A DNA stretch of 64,000 nucleotides, taken from NCBI GenBank assembly GCA_014549065.1, contig JACDOX010000109.1, positions 1,757,317 through 1,821,316 of the forward strand, given 5' to 3'. Source of the stretch: Cardinalis cardinalis (taxonomy: Eukaryota; Chordata; Aves; Passeriformes; Cardinalidae). A model generated the notes under the pieces. That model saw nothing but the letters and a program-made list of their open reading frames with translations, searched no databases and was not told the DNA's origin. A program made the position numbers and the translations under genes. This document shows positions 49,201 to 59,381 of this stretch, one piece after another (the first letter of the stretch is position 1; each line of letters begins with the position of its first letter).

Positions 49201-52200
49201 CATGGGGGTGGCCCATGGGATGGAGCAGCNTCAGGGAAGGCCTCTCCAACCAGGGCCCATCCCAGTGAAAGAGCAGGCTAAGAGGTCTCGTGGGTGAGGA
49301 GTTCTGCCAGCAGCACCTTCTGTCCAAACCACCCAGGGCTCATTCTTTTCCACACAGGGTGTTTTCTGGGGGATTGGGGACTGTTTCTGGCGATGTGGAG
49401 TTCCACAGGTGCCAGCTGNGCCTCAGGTGAAAATCCATCCAAAATAAAACATGGTTCCAGTCAGTGTAGCAGCGACCCAGCTACTACATTTACACAAAGG
49501 CACTGTTGGTGTCATAATTTCCATCACACTGCATTAATCTTTATTCTCCCAGCGTTATACAGACATTTGTGATTCTGATGTGAGGGGAAAATGAAGATGA
49601 TTGCAACAGGAAATGGACTCTTGTACAAGATTCCCCTCCCCTTGGAGTTTCTGTGTAGCAGCTGCTGTTGCCAGGCTGTCTGTGTTGCTATGGCGGTGGT
49701 TGGTGTGCCAGAATTCCATTTTCACTCTGCAGGAGTCACCTGATGGGGTGGCTGTGCCACCAAAGCTCTCTCCTGAGGATGAGGGCTGTGTGTGGCACCC
49801 GGAGAAGGGAGCAGATGAAACACCAGCACGTTCCTCTGGCCCTCAGCTGGCAGGAGAATGGGCAGACTGGCTCTCTCAGTCAGTGAGATACCTCTGCTCG
49901 TGGAAGGGGGCATTTCTCAGCACACAGGGCAGCCTCAGCACACCTGTGGCACTCCTTGGTCAGGTGGGAGCTCTGCTGGGAAGCACATCATGCTTTGTCT
50001 GCATGAGGNGAAGTAGCTTTTTATCAGAAGGATTGGGCTTTCATCAGAGAGAGTCGCATTTTCTCTATTTCTTTTCCAGAGTTGTTCCATGGAACTTAAT
50101 GATCCTGCTCTTGCTGATAATTAGAGACTAATTTGACCCAATTTAAAATGCAGTTAGGATGATAAACTCAGGCTTCACCAGAAGTATAGCTTTAATCCCA
50201 AATCCTGCCAACACTCATGTTTCACTCTTGGTATGTTCAGGGCACCATTGCAGGGAAGCATTTGCAAGGCTGAGGCCCCTGCTTCTCTTCAGAATCTAGA
50301 AAAACACCAATAAACTCAGGATAGCCAGTGAAATAGAGATTTCNTATATATTTCTCTGAACCCAAATTTAAACCAGTAAATTTAGGTTTTAGTGCATTTC
50401 TCATATCACTTTCACAGAGTCTTTCTGTGTAGCTTTTGCCATGTCTTCATTTGACCTGACTTTGGTCAAAGCCATCTGTTATTTAAATCAATTATTGCTC
50501 CTTTCCTGTTCTGTTTACACACACATCCAGATGTGTTTCTAAAACATTGTGTAGCCAGTTATTCCCTTGGAAATGAAATACTGGTACCTAAGCCCCTTAC
50601 ATAAACAATAATGCTTTATGGGTATTTTGCATTCTAACAACTTGTATTATCCATGCAAGGCAATCCCTTGACTGTCTAGGCTGGGATTTTTGAACCTAGA
50701 GAAANGAAAAATATCCTGAAATAGTTCTTGCAGCAACATGAGAGCAGCAGGTATCCCATCTGATTTGTATGATTTGGAATAACCACTTGAGTAAGCTTTT
50801 TGCTGAGTGGGCTTTTTCTAACACATCATCTTTCCCTCACTCTTGGAACTGGAAGGGGCTGAGTGAAGAAATGGAAGAGAAGCATTTAGATGTTNGACTG
50901 AGGCTGTGGAGGAAGGTGTCTGGCTCCTCTGTTGTGAGGTTTGGTCCAATCATTTGAGGACAAGATCTTTGTTCTCCTTCTGGGTGCAACAATGCTGCTG
51001 AGTGGAGCTGGTTCCCAGGTCACTGATCCCAAGCTTTGTGGAGCAGGAGCTGGATGGAGACACGCTCTGAATTTGTGTTTGCAGCGTGTACCAGGCACCA
51101 AGAACTGTGCTCCTTGCTGCAGCAGATGCCAGTGAAGCAGTAGCAGTAACACATGAGCCAGCTATCTGGGTTAAACTAAAATTCCCACTGACTTCACAGA
51201 NCCCAGGATTTTTCAGCACAGGCTGAATCATAGGCACTTTCCAGAGCTGTTGTTTAAAAGGCTCAGGCATAATGCCATTTCCTTTGGTGCTGCTTCTTCC
51301 TTTTGATGGAAAATTCCNTAGGTACCTGCCATATGAAAGGTGTGTTTCTCTTCAGGCAAATACTNTCAGATTAAAATACTCGAGTCTGAAAAACCACAGA
51401 ATTGCTCCAGACAAAACTTCCCATCTGTAATGCCAGGCACTGGTATCAGAGCCCACCCTAATCCCCAGGCCCACTTCTTCCATGTTCACATCAATGCTTG
51501 CTGGGAGCCTCTGGCATCATCATGAATCCTCAGGTATCATAAATTGTGNTTTGTTCTTCCCTAACAAAGCCTGTGAGTGAGTCCAGGCCGAGTGGAAGTG
51601 GATCTGTGGGTTTGTTGAGAGCTGCCACACAAGTGCCACTACCCCTGGCAGGTTTACATCTTCCCAAGGTCTGATTTCAGCAGACTGCTGGGAATGCAGG
51701 AGCCTAAGGAATCATGAGTCAGTCCTGTAGCACCAGTACTCTCTGCTCTGATTTTCTGGGGACTTTAGCAGCACTTTCTTTCTTTTGGATGCTGTATGGA
51801 GTGAGATGAAAAGGCAGTTGTGAAAANGGCCCTGAAAATCTCTCCCTTTTCCCCCATCCAAAGGCAGAATTGGTTATTTGTGCTTTAAGTCATGGCAAAT
51901 GGCTGGGAATTACAGCACGGCGGGCAGAGAGCAGGCTCTCATCCTGACTGAAGNGATGCCCACGTTTGCAGGGAAGGTTAATAAGAACAAAAAATAGATC
52001 AAAGGGTTAATTGGCCTTGAAATGCATCCTCTGCATGTGTGGGCTATGGTGAGGGAGCAGGTCCACCTCCCACTAAAGGCAACTAACAACCTTTCATTGA
52101 AGGGGCAGAATCTGGGAAAGGCCCAGAGGAAAAGCTTTAGTGACTCTTTACAGTAAGAGCAAATCAGCAGTCCAATATGCCAGTTTTGTGGCTTTTTAAT

Positions 52201-52927
52201 TAACAAAACAGAGCCAAGGTTTCCACACTCAGATTGAAGAAAAAATACTTAGTAGTCTTTTGAAATCTCATTCCTCCAAACTAAGTTAAAAATACATTCC
52301 AAGACATTTTTTTTTTTCTGTGCAATTTGCTTTGTCTATAGCAGAAGTTTGGCCTGGTGCCCCTAAATCCCAAGGGTCAGTTGGAAACCCCTACAGAGAA
52401 ATTGGAACTCTCCTGTGCTGTGTTATCTGATGTTTTATCTCTATGATTGCACAGGGGCTCTCACAGAGAGGAGGGTCATTGGTGGAGCACTTTGTTATTC
52501 GAACACATTTTCCTTAAAACTTGTGGATTCAGAGTTTTGCTGGGTGAGAGGATGTTTTTCCATCTNGATGCCTTCTGACTATACCTGAAACTGAATTAAG
52601 GTCACATTCCTTTGTTCTGAGGAAGCCTCTTCATCTTTAGAGATCAAAAAGCCGTGGTAAAGCACCTTCGGTGTATTTAAAGCAAGAAGCTTTGGGAATT
52701 GTTTGTGCCACTCTTTCAATTAAAAGTCGTTCCTCTTTTGGCATCACTGTGAGGGCTCAGCGCTGTCCCTCTGCTTTTGCCACAACTGTTCTGAGAAGTT
52801 TCNCTCAACAGGAGGGACAACTTCTGTGTTGGAGGCGGCAGAGCAGCTGCCTAGGGAGGCTGGGGGGTCTCCCTGTCTGGAGGCATCCCAAACCCACCTT
52901 GGACACGTTTTTGTGTCGCCTGCCTCG

Positions 52928-52981
52928 GAGGGGATGCTGGGCTGGGTGAGATTCATGAGGAGGGGATGCTGGGCTGGGTGA
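52928..52981 (+). repeat. Tandem duplication upstream of PLCB1
   Basis: A 22-bp segment (GAGGGGATGCTGGGCTGGGT plus GA) is present at 52928 and again at 52960, 32 bp apart. It lies at the left edge of the PLCB1 CpG-rich region. Confidence 0.9.
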
Positions 52982-53207
52982 CCTCCGGAGGTCCATGGTG
53001 CGATTCAGCGCTCCATCTCCCAGCGGGACGAGACGCACGGACGGTCACCCTCGCTCCCTTGCAGGGCATTTCGGAGCGGCACCGGGGCCTCATGAGCGCT
53101 TCCCGAGCAGGGAGGTGGGTGCTTCTCGCATTCCCAGCGTGTCCCTGCCGGAGGAGCCGCGCTGACCGGTGCTGCTCTGTGCCCGTAACACCGGCGGCCG
53201 ATGCTGC

Positions 53208-53482
53208 GCTGCTCGGAGGGCACCGGGCGGTACCGGCGGCCGAGGCAGCGCTGCTCGGAGGGCACCGGGCGGTACCGGCGGCGGGGCCGCGCTGCTCGGA
53301 GGGCACCGGGCGGCACCGGCGGCCGAGGCNNNNNNNNNNNNNNNNNNNNNNNNNNNNNNNGCGCTGCTCGGAGGGCACCGGGCGGCACCGGCGGCCGAGG
53401 CTGCGCTGCTCGGAGGGCACCGGGCGGTACCGGCGGCCGAGGCCGCGCTGCTCGGAGGGCACCGGGCGGCACCGGCAGCCGG
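53208..53482 (+). repeat. 42-bp GC-rich minisatellite in the PLCB1 promoter, interrupted by an assembly gap
   Basis: Copies of GCTGCTCGGAGGGCACCGGG continuing CGGTACCGGCGGCCGAGGC start at 53208, 53250, 53291, 53363, 53405 and 53447. Spacing is 42, 41, then 72 across the N gap, then 42 and 42. The unit alternates between CGGTACC and CGGCACC forms. Because 42 is a multiple of three, all frames stay open across the array, which explains the long meaningless reading frames on both strands. The array ends about 180 bp upstream of the TATA box and 396 bp upstream of the start codon. Confidence 0.92.
53330..53360. other. Assembly gap (31 Ns) inside the minisatellite
   Basis: A run of 31 Ns is the only multi-base gap longer than two in the window. 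It lies exactly within the 42-bp tandem array. The surrounding copy starts are 72 bp apart rather than a multiple of 42, so the gap length is nominal and the true copy number is unknown. Confidence 0.95.
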
Positions 53483-53662
53483 GAGGTGGCGCCGCGGCGC
53501 CGCCGGCGCTGCCCTGGGCGCGGGGGAACCTCGGGGGCCGAGCCTGGCGGGAGGAGGAGCGGCGAGGCGGGGAGGGAGGGAGCGGAGCGGAGCGGGCAGC
53601 GCCGCAGCTCCTCCGTGCCCTGCGTGCGTGCGTGTGTGTGCGAGCAGCGGGCGGGCCGGCGG

Positions 53663-53668
53663 TATATA
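53663..53668 (+). promoter_or_regulatory. PLCB1: TATA box of PLCB1
   Basis: TATATA, within GGTATATAGAGG, stands alone in otherwise GC-rich sequence 215 bp upstream of the start codon. Transcription would be expected to start about 25-30 bp downstream, near 53690-53697, giving a leader of about 185 bases. The start site is inferred, not observed. Confidence 0.6.
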
Positions 53669-53866
53669 GAGGATGTGCCGCCGCATGGCTCGCCCCGGCC
53701 GCTGCCGCGCCAGCTCCCTGGGCCAGCGCCAGTGAAGCCGCTCGCCCTCGCCGCCTCGCTGCCCGCTGCCGCCGCCTCTGCCGGCCTCCCCGCCGGGTTT
53801 CCGGCGTCCCTCCCGCCTCGGCCGCTCGCCGCGGCTCCTCCGCGCCGGGGCACAGCGAGCGCGTCC

Positions 53867-53976
53867 ATGCGGGGCAGATGGCCGGGGCACAGCCAGGGGT
53901 GCACGCTCTGCAGCTCAAGCCCGTCTGCGTNTCCGAAACGCTCAAGAAAGGCGTCAAATTCGTCAAGTGGGACGAT
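53867..53976 (+). other. Upstream ORF overlapping the PLCB1 start codon
   Basis: An ATG at 53867-53869 lies 11 bases before the PLCB1 start and in another frame. It reads open through all of exon 1 (36 codons plus two bases). After splicing to exon 2 it continues five codons and stops at TGA, for about 41 codons in total. The context (TCCATGC) is weak, so leaky scanning to the main start is expected. Such an overlapping frame would normally lower PLCB1 translation. No function of the peptide is implied. Confidence 0.6.
53878..53976 (+). CDS. PLCB1: PLCB1 coding exon 1: N-terminus of phospholipase C beta 1
   Basis: This exon encodes 33 residues beginning [20 protein letters not shown] and ending KKGVKFVKWDD, nearly identical to the N-terminus of mammalian PLC-beta-1 (recalled from memory). 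The N at 53932 falls in a GTN codon and does not change Val. The start has G at +4, and the exon ends in phase 0 at GAT|GTGAGT. PLC-beta-1 hydrolyses phosphatidylinositol 4,5-bisphosphate to inositol trisphosphate and diacylglycerol when activated by Gq-type alpha subunits and G beta-gamma. It acts at the plasma membrane and is also found in the nucleus. This exon covers the N-terminus leading into the PH domain; the EF hands, catalytic X and Y barrel, C2 domain and C-terminal coiled coil lie beyond the window. Confidence 0.97.
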
Positions 53977-56900
53977 GTGAGTAGCGCTGTCCTTCCCCCG
54001 GCGGGGCGATGGGGCGGGAGGGCTGCGGGGCGGCACGGAGGAGTCCCCGCCGGGTGTCCCCGGAGCCGGGCCCAGCCGAGGGGCCGAACGGGCGGCTGAA
54101 CGCCGGGCAAACTTTGTGCGAGGGCTGTCCTGTGCAATTGCGCCGGGCTGGCTCCTTTCGGGAGCGCCTTCCTCCGCCGCCTCTCGGTGTGCGCGTTGCC
54201 GCCTCTGTCCCCGTANCAGAGTTGGTTCAGCCTGCTCTCTCGTTCCTCCTCCCGGCCTCTCCTTTTCCTTCTGGCTCCTGCTCCTCTCGCTGCTTCGCTC
54301 GTTCTGGTGGAGTTGTCAAGCCCCGGTGTGTTCGGGTACCCTTGGTTGCCTTACTTCCTCCTGAAGACACTCTTCCTTTGGCTCCTTAGGGCAGGAGGCT
54401 GGCCTCACCATCGCATCTGCTTTCCCTGTGCTGCTTGCTGCTTCCTAGCCCTTTACGATTGTACAGCCTCACATAGGAAAGCAGCGTGGTTTCCACCTCA
54501 CCTTGGGTAGAGCAGCTGCTGGGCAGCTGGCATCTCTTCCTTGGCATGCTGGCTATGCCCGGGACAGTTTTGGAGGACAAGAGAGCTAAAGGGCAGAGTT
54601 GTGGTTTTCAGAGCCTGCCCAGAAGGAGAGCAGGACGAGTCCTGTGCTGGCTCTTGCTCCGGCAGCCCAGCCCTGGCTGCTGGTGNCTCAGCTGTGCACG
54701 GAGGAGCAGGTGCCCCAGAAAGTCTGTGAGTGCTATCAGGAGACAGTGAAATGGTTGGGAGAGAAGGCAGGCAGCCTGAATGCCAGGAGAAGTGCTGAGG
54801 ATGAGTTGTTTCAGAGCTCTTGTGCCTTTGCTGTGAGCTTGGCTCTGCTAAGGACATCCACAGCAGCGAGGGAGAAGGAGCAGTTCGTGCGTAACCTGGT
54901 TCGTTGTATCTCGCTCTTTTGTCGCTGCTTTGAGCCTGTCCAGCAGCCAAACGTGTGAGCCTGACCCCTGTGAACCTGTGATAACACTCTCAAGGAGAAA
55001 GAGAACATCAGAAACCAAACAACTTGTGGTGTGAAGTTTTGTTTACAGTAATAAGCGAACACATTTGGGAAAGGCTCAGGAAACTGACCTTGTCTGCATA
55101 CCAAACAGCAGCTTTGATACAGGCTCTGCACGTTCAGGAGCTAGGCTTGAATGAGAAAACGCTTTCTTTGGGTTGACATTTTCCTTAGGGTAGGAAAAGG
55201 CAGCCTTGTCATTTGCAGTTATTGTTTTATTTTTGGTAAGTTACCAAGGAATTTCCGCGTGTGTAGGCAGAGGTCGAGCTAAAGATTGAGTCTCCAGGCT
55301 GAAAGCCCACGCCATCAGCCAACAGTGTGAGTTGTTAGAGTGCTGCTTCCCAAACACTAATTGTATAGGTAGAATTAGGAGATGATGAGGTGTTCTCCAT
55401 GCACAGTGGATGTACCTGCCTGCTACAGGCTAGCTGGTAAAAAGATTTACAATCGTAAACCTGTAGGCTGCACTAATAAAACATGGCTAAATTCTGGAGA
55501 AAGATCTGTGNTTTGGGTTAAAGGTGCTGCTCAGCAGTCCCCAGGTGTTACCTGGAGTGTCTGAGCTGAGTCCTGTTGTGTTTGGCAGCNCTGTGAAAGG
55601 TGATGCCTTTCTAGGCACGCTGTGATAACAATTCTGGCACTAACTCATTGGTGACCGTGCGTTGTGTGTGTTTTTGCACGTTTCCCACCCCTCAGCCCTC
55701 CTGTCTTGCTTGTAGTGTTCTCAGCAGTGCAAGCCCCACAAAATCCAAGGTTTCAAGGGAGGGGAGTCTCCTCTGGCTCGCNCACTGATGTTTGTTTTGC
55801 ACCATTTCTTCTCGCCGTGTGTGAGAGTGGGAGTTCAGGTCTTACGTACCTGTGCACTGGGGCAGCCTCCGTCCTCTCCTTGTTCCCTTCCCTGCTGTTT
55901 TGGGTTGCAGTTTAAAGGTGGTCCTACTGACTTTGCTTTGTATTTCACNAAGCAGAAGTGGCTGTTGTGATTCCTTACCACTTGTACCAAGTTTCAGCCC
56001 AAAGTTTTCCCAGCTGAGCTTTAAGCCGCTGAGAATTTTTAAATGGGAATGCTGGGAGCATTTAAACAAGCGTGTGAGAGGTGTTGAAGGAATGCTGTGT
56101 TGTGTGGAGTAGCATCGCTCCAGATCACAGACAGGCAGGGGCAAGGCGTGGAATTCCATCTCCTCTGCACACCATCTTCNGTTTCTAAATTGAAAAAGCA
56201 TTAGGATCAGTTAAAAAGGTCTGGCTTTGCAAGACAAGTCACTCCTTCATGCCTTGGGATTGGATGGAACACTGCTCCCCCGCCCAATGCCCGATACGCT
56301 GTTCACAAATTCCATTTGGGATCAGGGTGTGAAGCACTGAAGCCACACAGTTCATTGTTGCCCTGTAGCTTTGCTTTCCCTCACACTGTTTGTGTTGTGT
56401 TCTGTAACANTATTCCAGGTCAGAAAGCAAATTTCAGAATGAGGTGTTGCTCTTGGTGTNTAGTTTTGGATTCACAAGGCGCTGAGCAGAAATAGATGCT
56501 CTTGGTATTTGTGGCAGATGAACGTGGCTGGCTGCTTTGGTCTCTCTTGTATCTGTGTCCATGTGTGTGCCTGGGTCAGACATTCAGCTTGGCTGAGCTC
56601 CCCCGAGTTGATTCTTGAGTTGGGCCTCTGTGGCTGCTTCTCCCTGGCTTGGAACAGCTGTGCCCTTGAGTTCCTGGAGAGAACTGGCTGGCAGAGGGGG
56701 AAGGACTGGCTGCATCCCCTCTGCTGCGCTCTCAGCAGCTCCTCCCGATCAGGGTTTGGAGGGGGTTAATAAATAAATGTAATTAAGCTCACAGGTGAAA
56801 CCGTTTTGGTTTCATTTACACATTAATGTAGCAGAATGTGTTGCCAGGCTGAGAAGGGTAAGGAAACTTGAGCATGAAGAGCAACTTCTCCCAGGAATTA

Positions 56901-59110
56901 CCTGTCCTGAGGGCAGCAATCTGCCCTGGCTGACTCTNGCCTTGTTTTTCTCTGGCCTGTAGTGGGAACAGGATAGACCTAACTGAGGCTTTAAGTAGCT
57001 CAAAAGCCAGAGCACAGCCGAGCTGATGTTTTCTGAGAGCTCTAATTGGCATGCTCTAGCAAGTTAATGTGATGGTGCAGGTTCAAAAATAGGTTTGTTT
57101 TCATTTCTTGCTTTAAAGGCTTTCTTATCTTCCCTAGTGATAATATGTACTTTGCATAAAGATTTTGACTGATCTCTCAGTGGCTCACACTATTTACTTT
57201 CACTTTTAAGTGTATTGCTGAGGTGAATTCTGCCTAAACTGAGGGCCAGGATTGCAATTTTCTGGCCACATCTTTTTTGTTAAGCACTGGATTACTGCAG
57301 CAAACCTGACTGGTAGCATTGCTTAGTGGCTGCAGAACTTCCCCAGGCGAGCAGCAAAATAGAACCCAGGTTTTTAAAGTTTTTTAATGCCTTTCTCTTA
57401 GAGCACTTTGTCTTAATAAAGCATTTTTGAGCTCCGAGTGAACGCTCTGGAGATTTGCAGCCTTCTTTCTCTGTTTAGAATGTTTTAAAGAAGACTATCA
57501 AGAGCATCCCCTTTAACCTTACAAGTAAACATAACATCAGAGCATCTTTATTATGGATAAGCTGAGATGAAACAAATAAACAACTTGGAATTTTTTTAGA
57601 AGTNACTTAAAATAACTCTTCTCCCCCCTGCCTTTTTTTGTTTGTTTTTANACTGTGCACAAGCCTGCCACTCCAGTACATTGGTGAGGACATGAAAAAT
57701 GAGAAACCATTGTTCTGTGTGTATAAAACTAAAACAATAAGCTGAAGAGTTTATTTTTTTTGTGAACNCTTTCAGTCTGGAGTGGAGAGGTCAAGTCTGG
57801 CATTCCAGAGATTTTGTTGTTTCTTCTTTGTTGCTAATCTTTATGTAGTAAACAAGTATCTGCTGTGGGCTATNTAAAAGTATTTTATCTGAATGAGTGC
57901 AAGTTGTGGCTTTGGTCTTGAGAGATTGTATTTACAATTTTTAAGAGTTGATATTTAGTAGATTGGAAAGCCTGAACTTGGTTAATTCTGTTGGAAAGCT
58001 CTTTAGAACTTCAGTGTGGGGGGAAAATAAAACTTGGGTCTGCTGCAGATGGGTTAAATGCCTGCCTGGGAGGATCTGATGTTCAAGTCATAGATGAGAT
58101 CTCTGTTNGTGGAGTTTTGGAGCCCTTTGGAGTGTTGGTGGATAGATGGAAAAGTGAAAATTGGAAAACANCTGCTAAATAAGTGAGCATTGTTGGGAGA
58201 GGGAACTTAACTGGGAATTTGGGCTGTGCACTGTGTGCTTTCCTCACTTCAGTGTTTGAATGCTCAAGACTGTTTTGGTTTTTATAACCAAACCTGGAGT
58301 GAAATAGTTAACACACAATTAACTCTTGCAGTCTGTTTCTAACTGTGCAGTCTTTGATCTATTAGAAAGTAAATGCTTCATAAGCACTTCTTAATTTATT
58401 TTTACAAGGCCCATTAAATGACAAAATTTTCCAGTTTCTGCTGTAGATCCAAAAAAAGGGCCAACATTAAAATCTCCTGATTTTTCATCTGTGATTAGAT
58501 ACCTTGGACCTAATTGTCAGCCTGCAGTGCCACACTGTCAGGTGCTCAGAATGCCTCCCCAGTGGTTTCGGATGAATTTGAGCTCAGCATCTCTGGAAAT
58601 TAGAAAATGAAATGTGGAAATGTAGATCCAGTGTTCTCTCAAAATCAGAAGGCAGCATTTATGCTGATGAGCAGACTGGTTTAAATGATTGTCTCAACAT
58701 CACACAAGAACTCTCTGGCCACGGTGGAAATCCTCCTGGTTGGCATTTCACTGCCTTTGCTCTCAAGTTCTCCCTTTCTTCTCTGTTTCTTGATTGTTTA
58801 GCTTGCAAACAAATGCAGTAAGAGGCTCATTAGCTTGAGTGTGAGGCTATCCTGAGAGATGGGGTGGGGTNGGACAGATTGCTGAGAAATCCCACTCGGG
58901 GCAGATCTTCGAAACTTGCAGTGTTGGAGCTGCACAACGACCATTTCTGTCCTGGGGTGCCATCACCAAAGTTTCACTCTGATAGTGAAGGGCATCTTCT
59001 TGCATGTCCCTGTTGAACAACCGGAGTTTGGTTTTACACTTCTAAGATCGATTCCAGTTTGGTTTTGTGTTGTCCTTCCCCCAAAGGGAAAGTGACTCGT
59101 GTNGTCTCTT

Positions 59111-59381
59111 TCTTCTTTGCAGCCTNGTCCCTTGTGGCAGGTTTGGTTCCTCTGCCCTCAGGGAAAAAGGGCATCTTTGCCCTTCCCCATTATTTCATTA
59201 TTTCTTCTTTGCAGCCTGGTCCCTTGTGGCAGGTTTGGTTCCTCTGCCCTCAGGGAAAAAGGGNATCTTTNCCCTTCCCCATTATTTCATTATTTCTTCT
59301 TTGCAGCCTGGTCCCTTGTGGCAGGTTTGGTTCCTCTGCCCTCAGGGAAAAAGGGCATCTTTGCCCTTCCCCATTATTTCA
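59111..59381 (+). repeat. 92-bp tandem repeat, about three copies, each with a splice-acceptor-like site
   Basis: The marker GCAGCCTGGTCCCTTGTGG recurs at 59119, 59211 and 59303, so the unit is 92 bp. Each copy has a pyrimidine tract ending in TTCTTTGCAG followed by CC (a good 3' splice-site match) and a small hairpin (AAGGGCA-TCTT-TGCCCTT). The copies are almost identical, differing mainly at Ns, which indicates a recent expansion. As 92 is not a multiple of three, each frame cycles through the repeat, which explains the overlapping open frames in all three forward frames. No coding role is claimed. Confidence 0.92.

Larger units (their letters stand above)
44208..52927. other. Intergenic, upstream of PLCB1, no recognised genes
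   Basis: No exon with supporting signals is seen. The longest open frames (for example 49601-50131 and 45126-45572) have no domain or coherent composition. Small structures present are a 28-bp direct duplication around 45284-45332 (GCATCTCCTGAACAAATGGA twice) and two adjacent hairpins at 46185-46232. Confidence 0.55.
53000..54300 (+). promoter_or_regulatory. PLCB1: PLCB1 promoter CpG island
   Basis: About 1.3 kb of very GC-rich, CpG-dense DNA covers the upstream region, exon 1 and the start of intron 1. It includes a 42-bp minisatellite, purine-rich G runs (GGCGGGGAGGGAGGGAGC near 53567), a TATA box at 53663-53668 and a long GC-rich leader. This is the expected form of a vertebrate gene start, and the long open frames through it on both strands are composition artefacts. 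Confidence 0.8.

Noticed and set aside
49601..50131. A 176-codon plus-strand frame
   Set aside because: Low-complexity, no domain, competing frames on both strands and no transcription signals; chance is the simplest reading.
52953..54137. Open frames of 340-394 codons over the PLCB1 promoter on both strands
   Set aside because: The 42-bp repeat is a multiple of three, so frames stay open; they cross the N gap, contain repeated RCSEGTGR-type text and overlap the real PLCB1 exon 1 in other frames.
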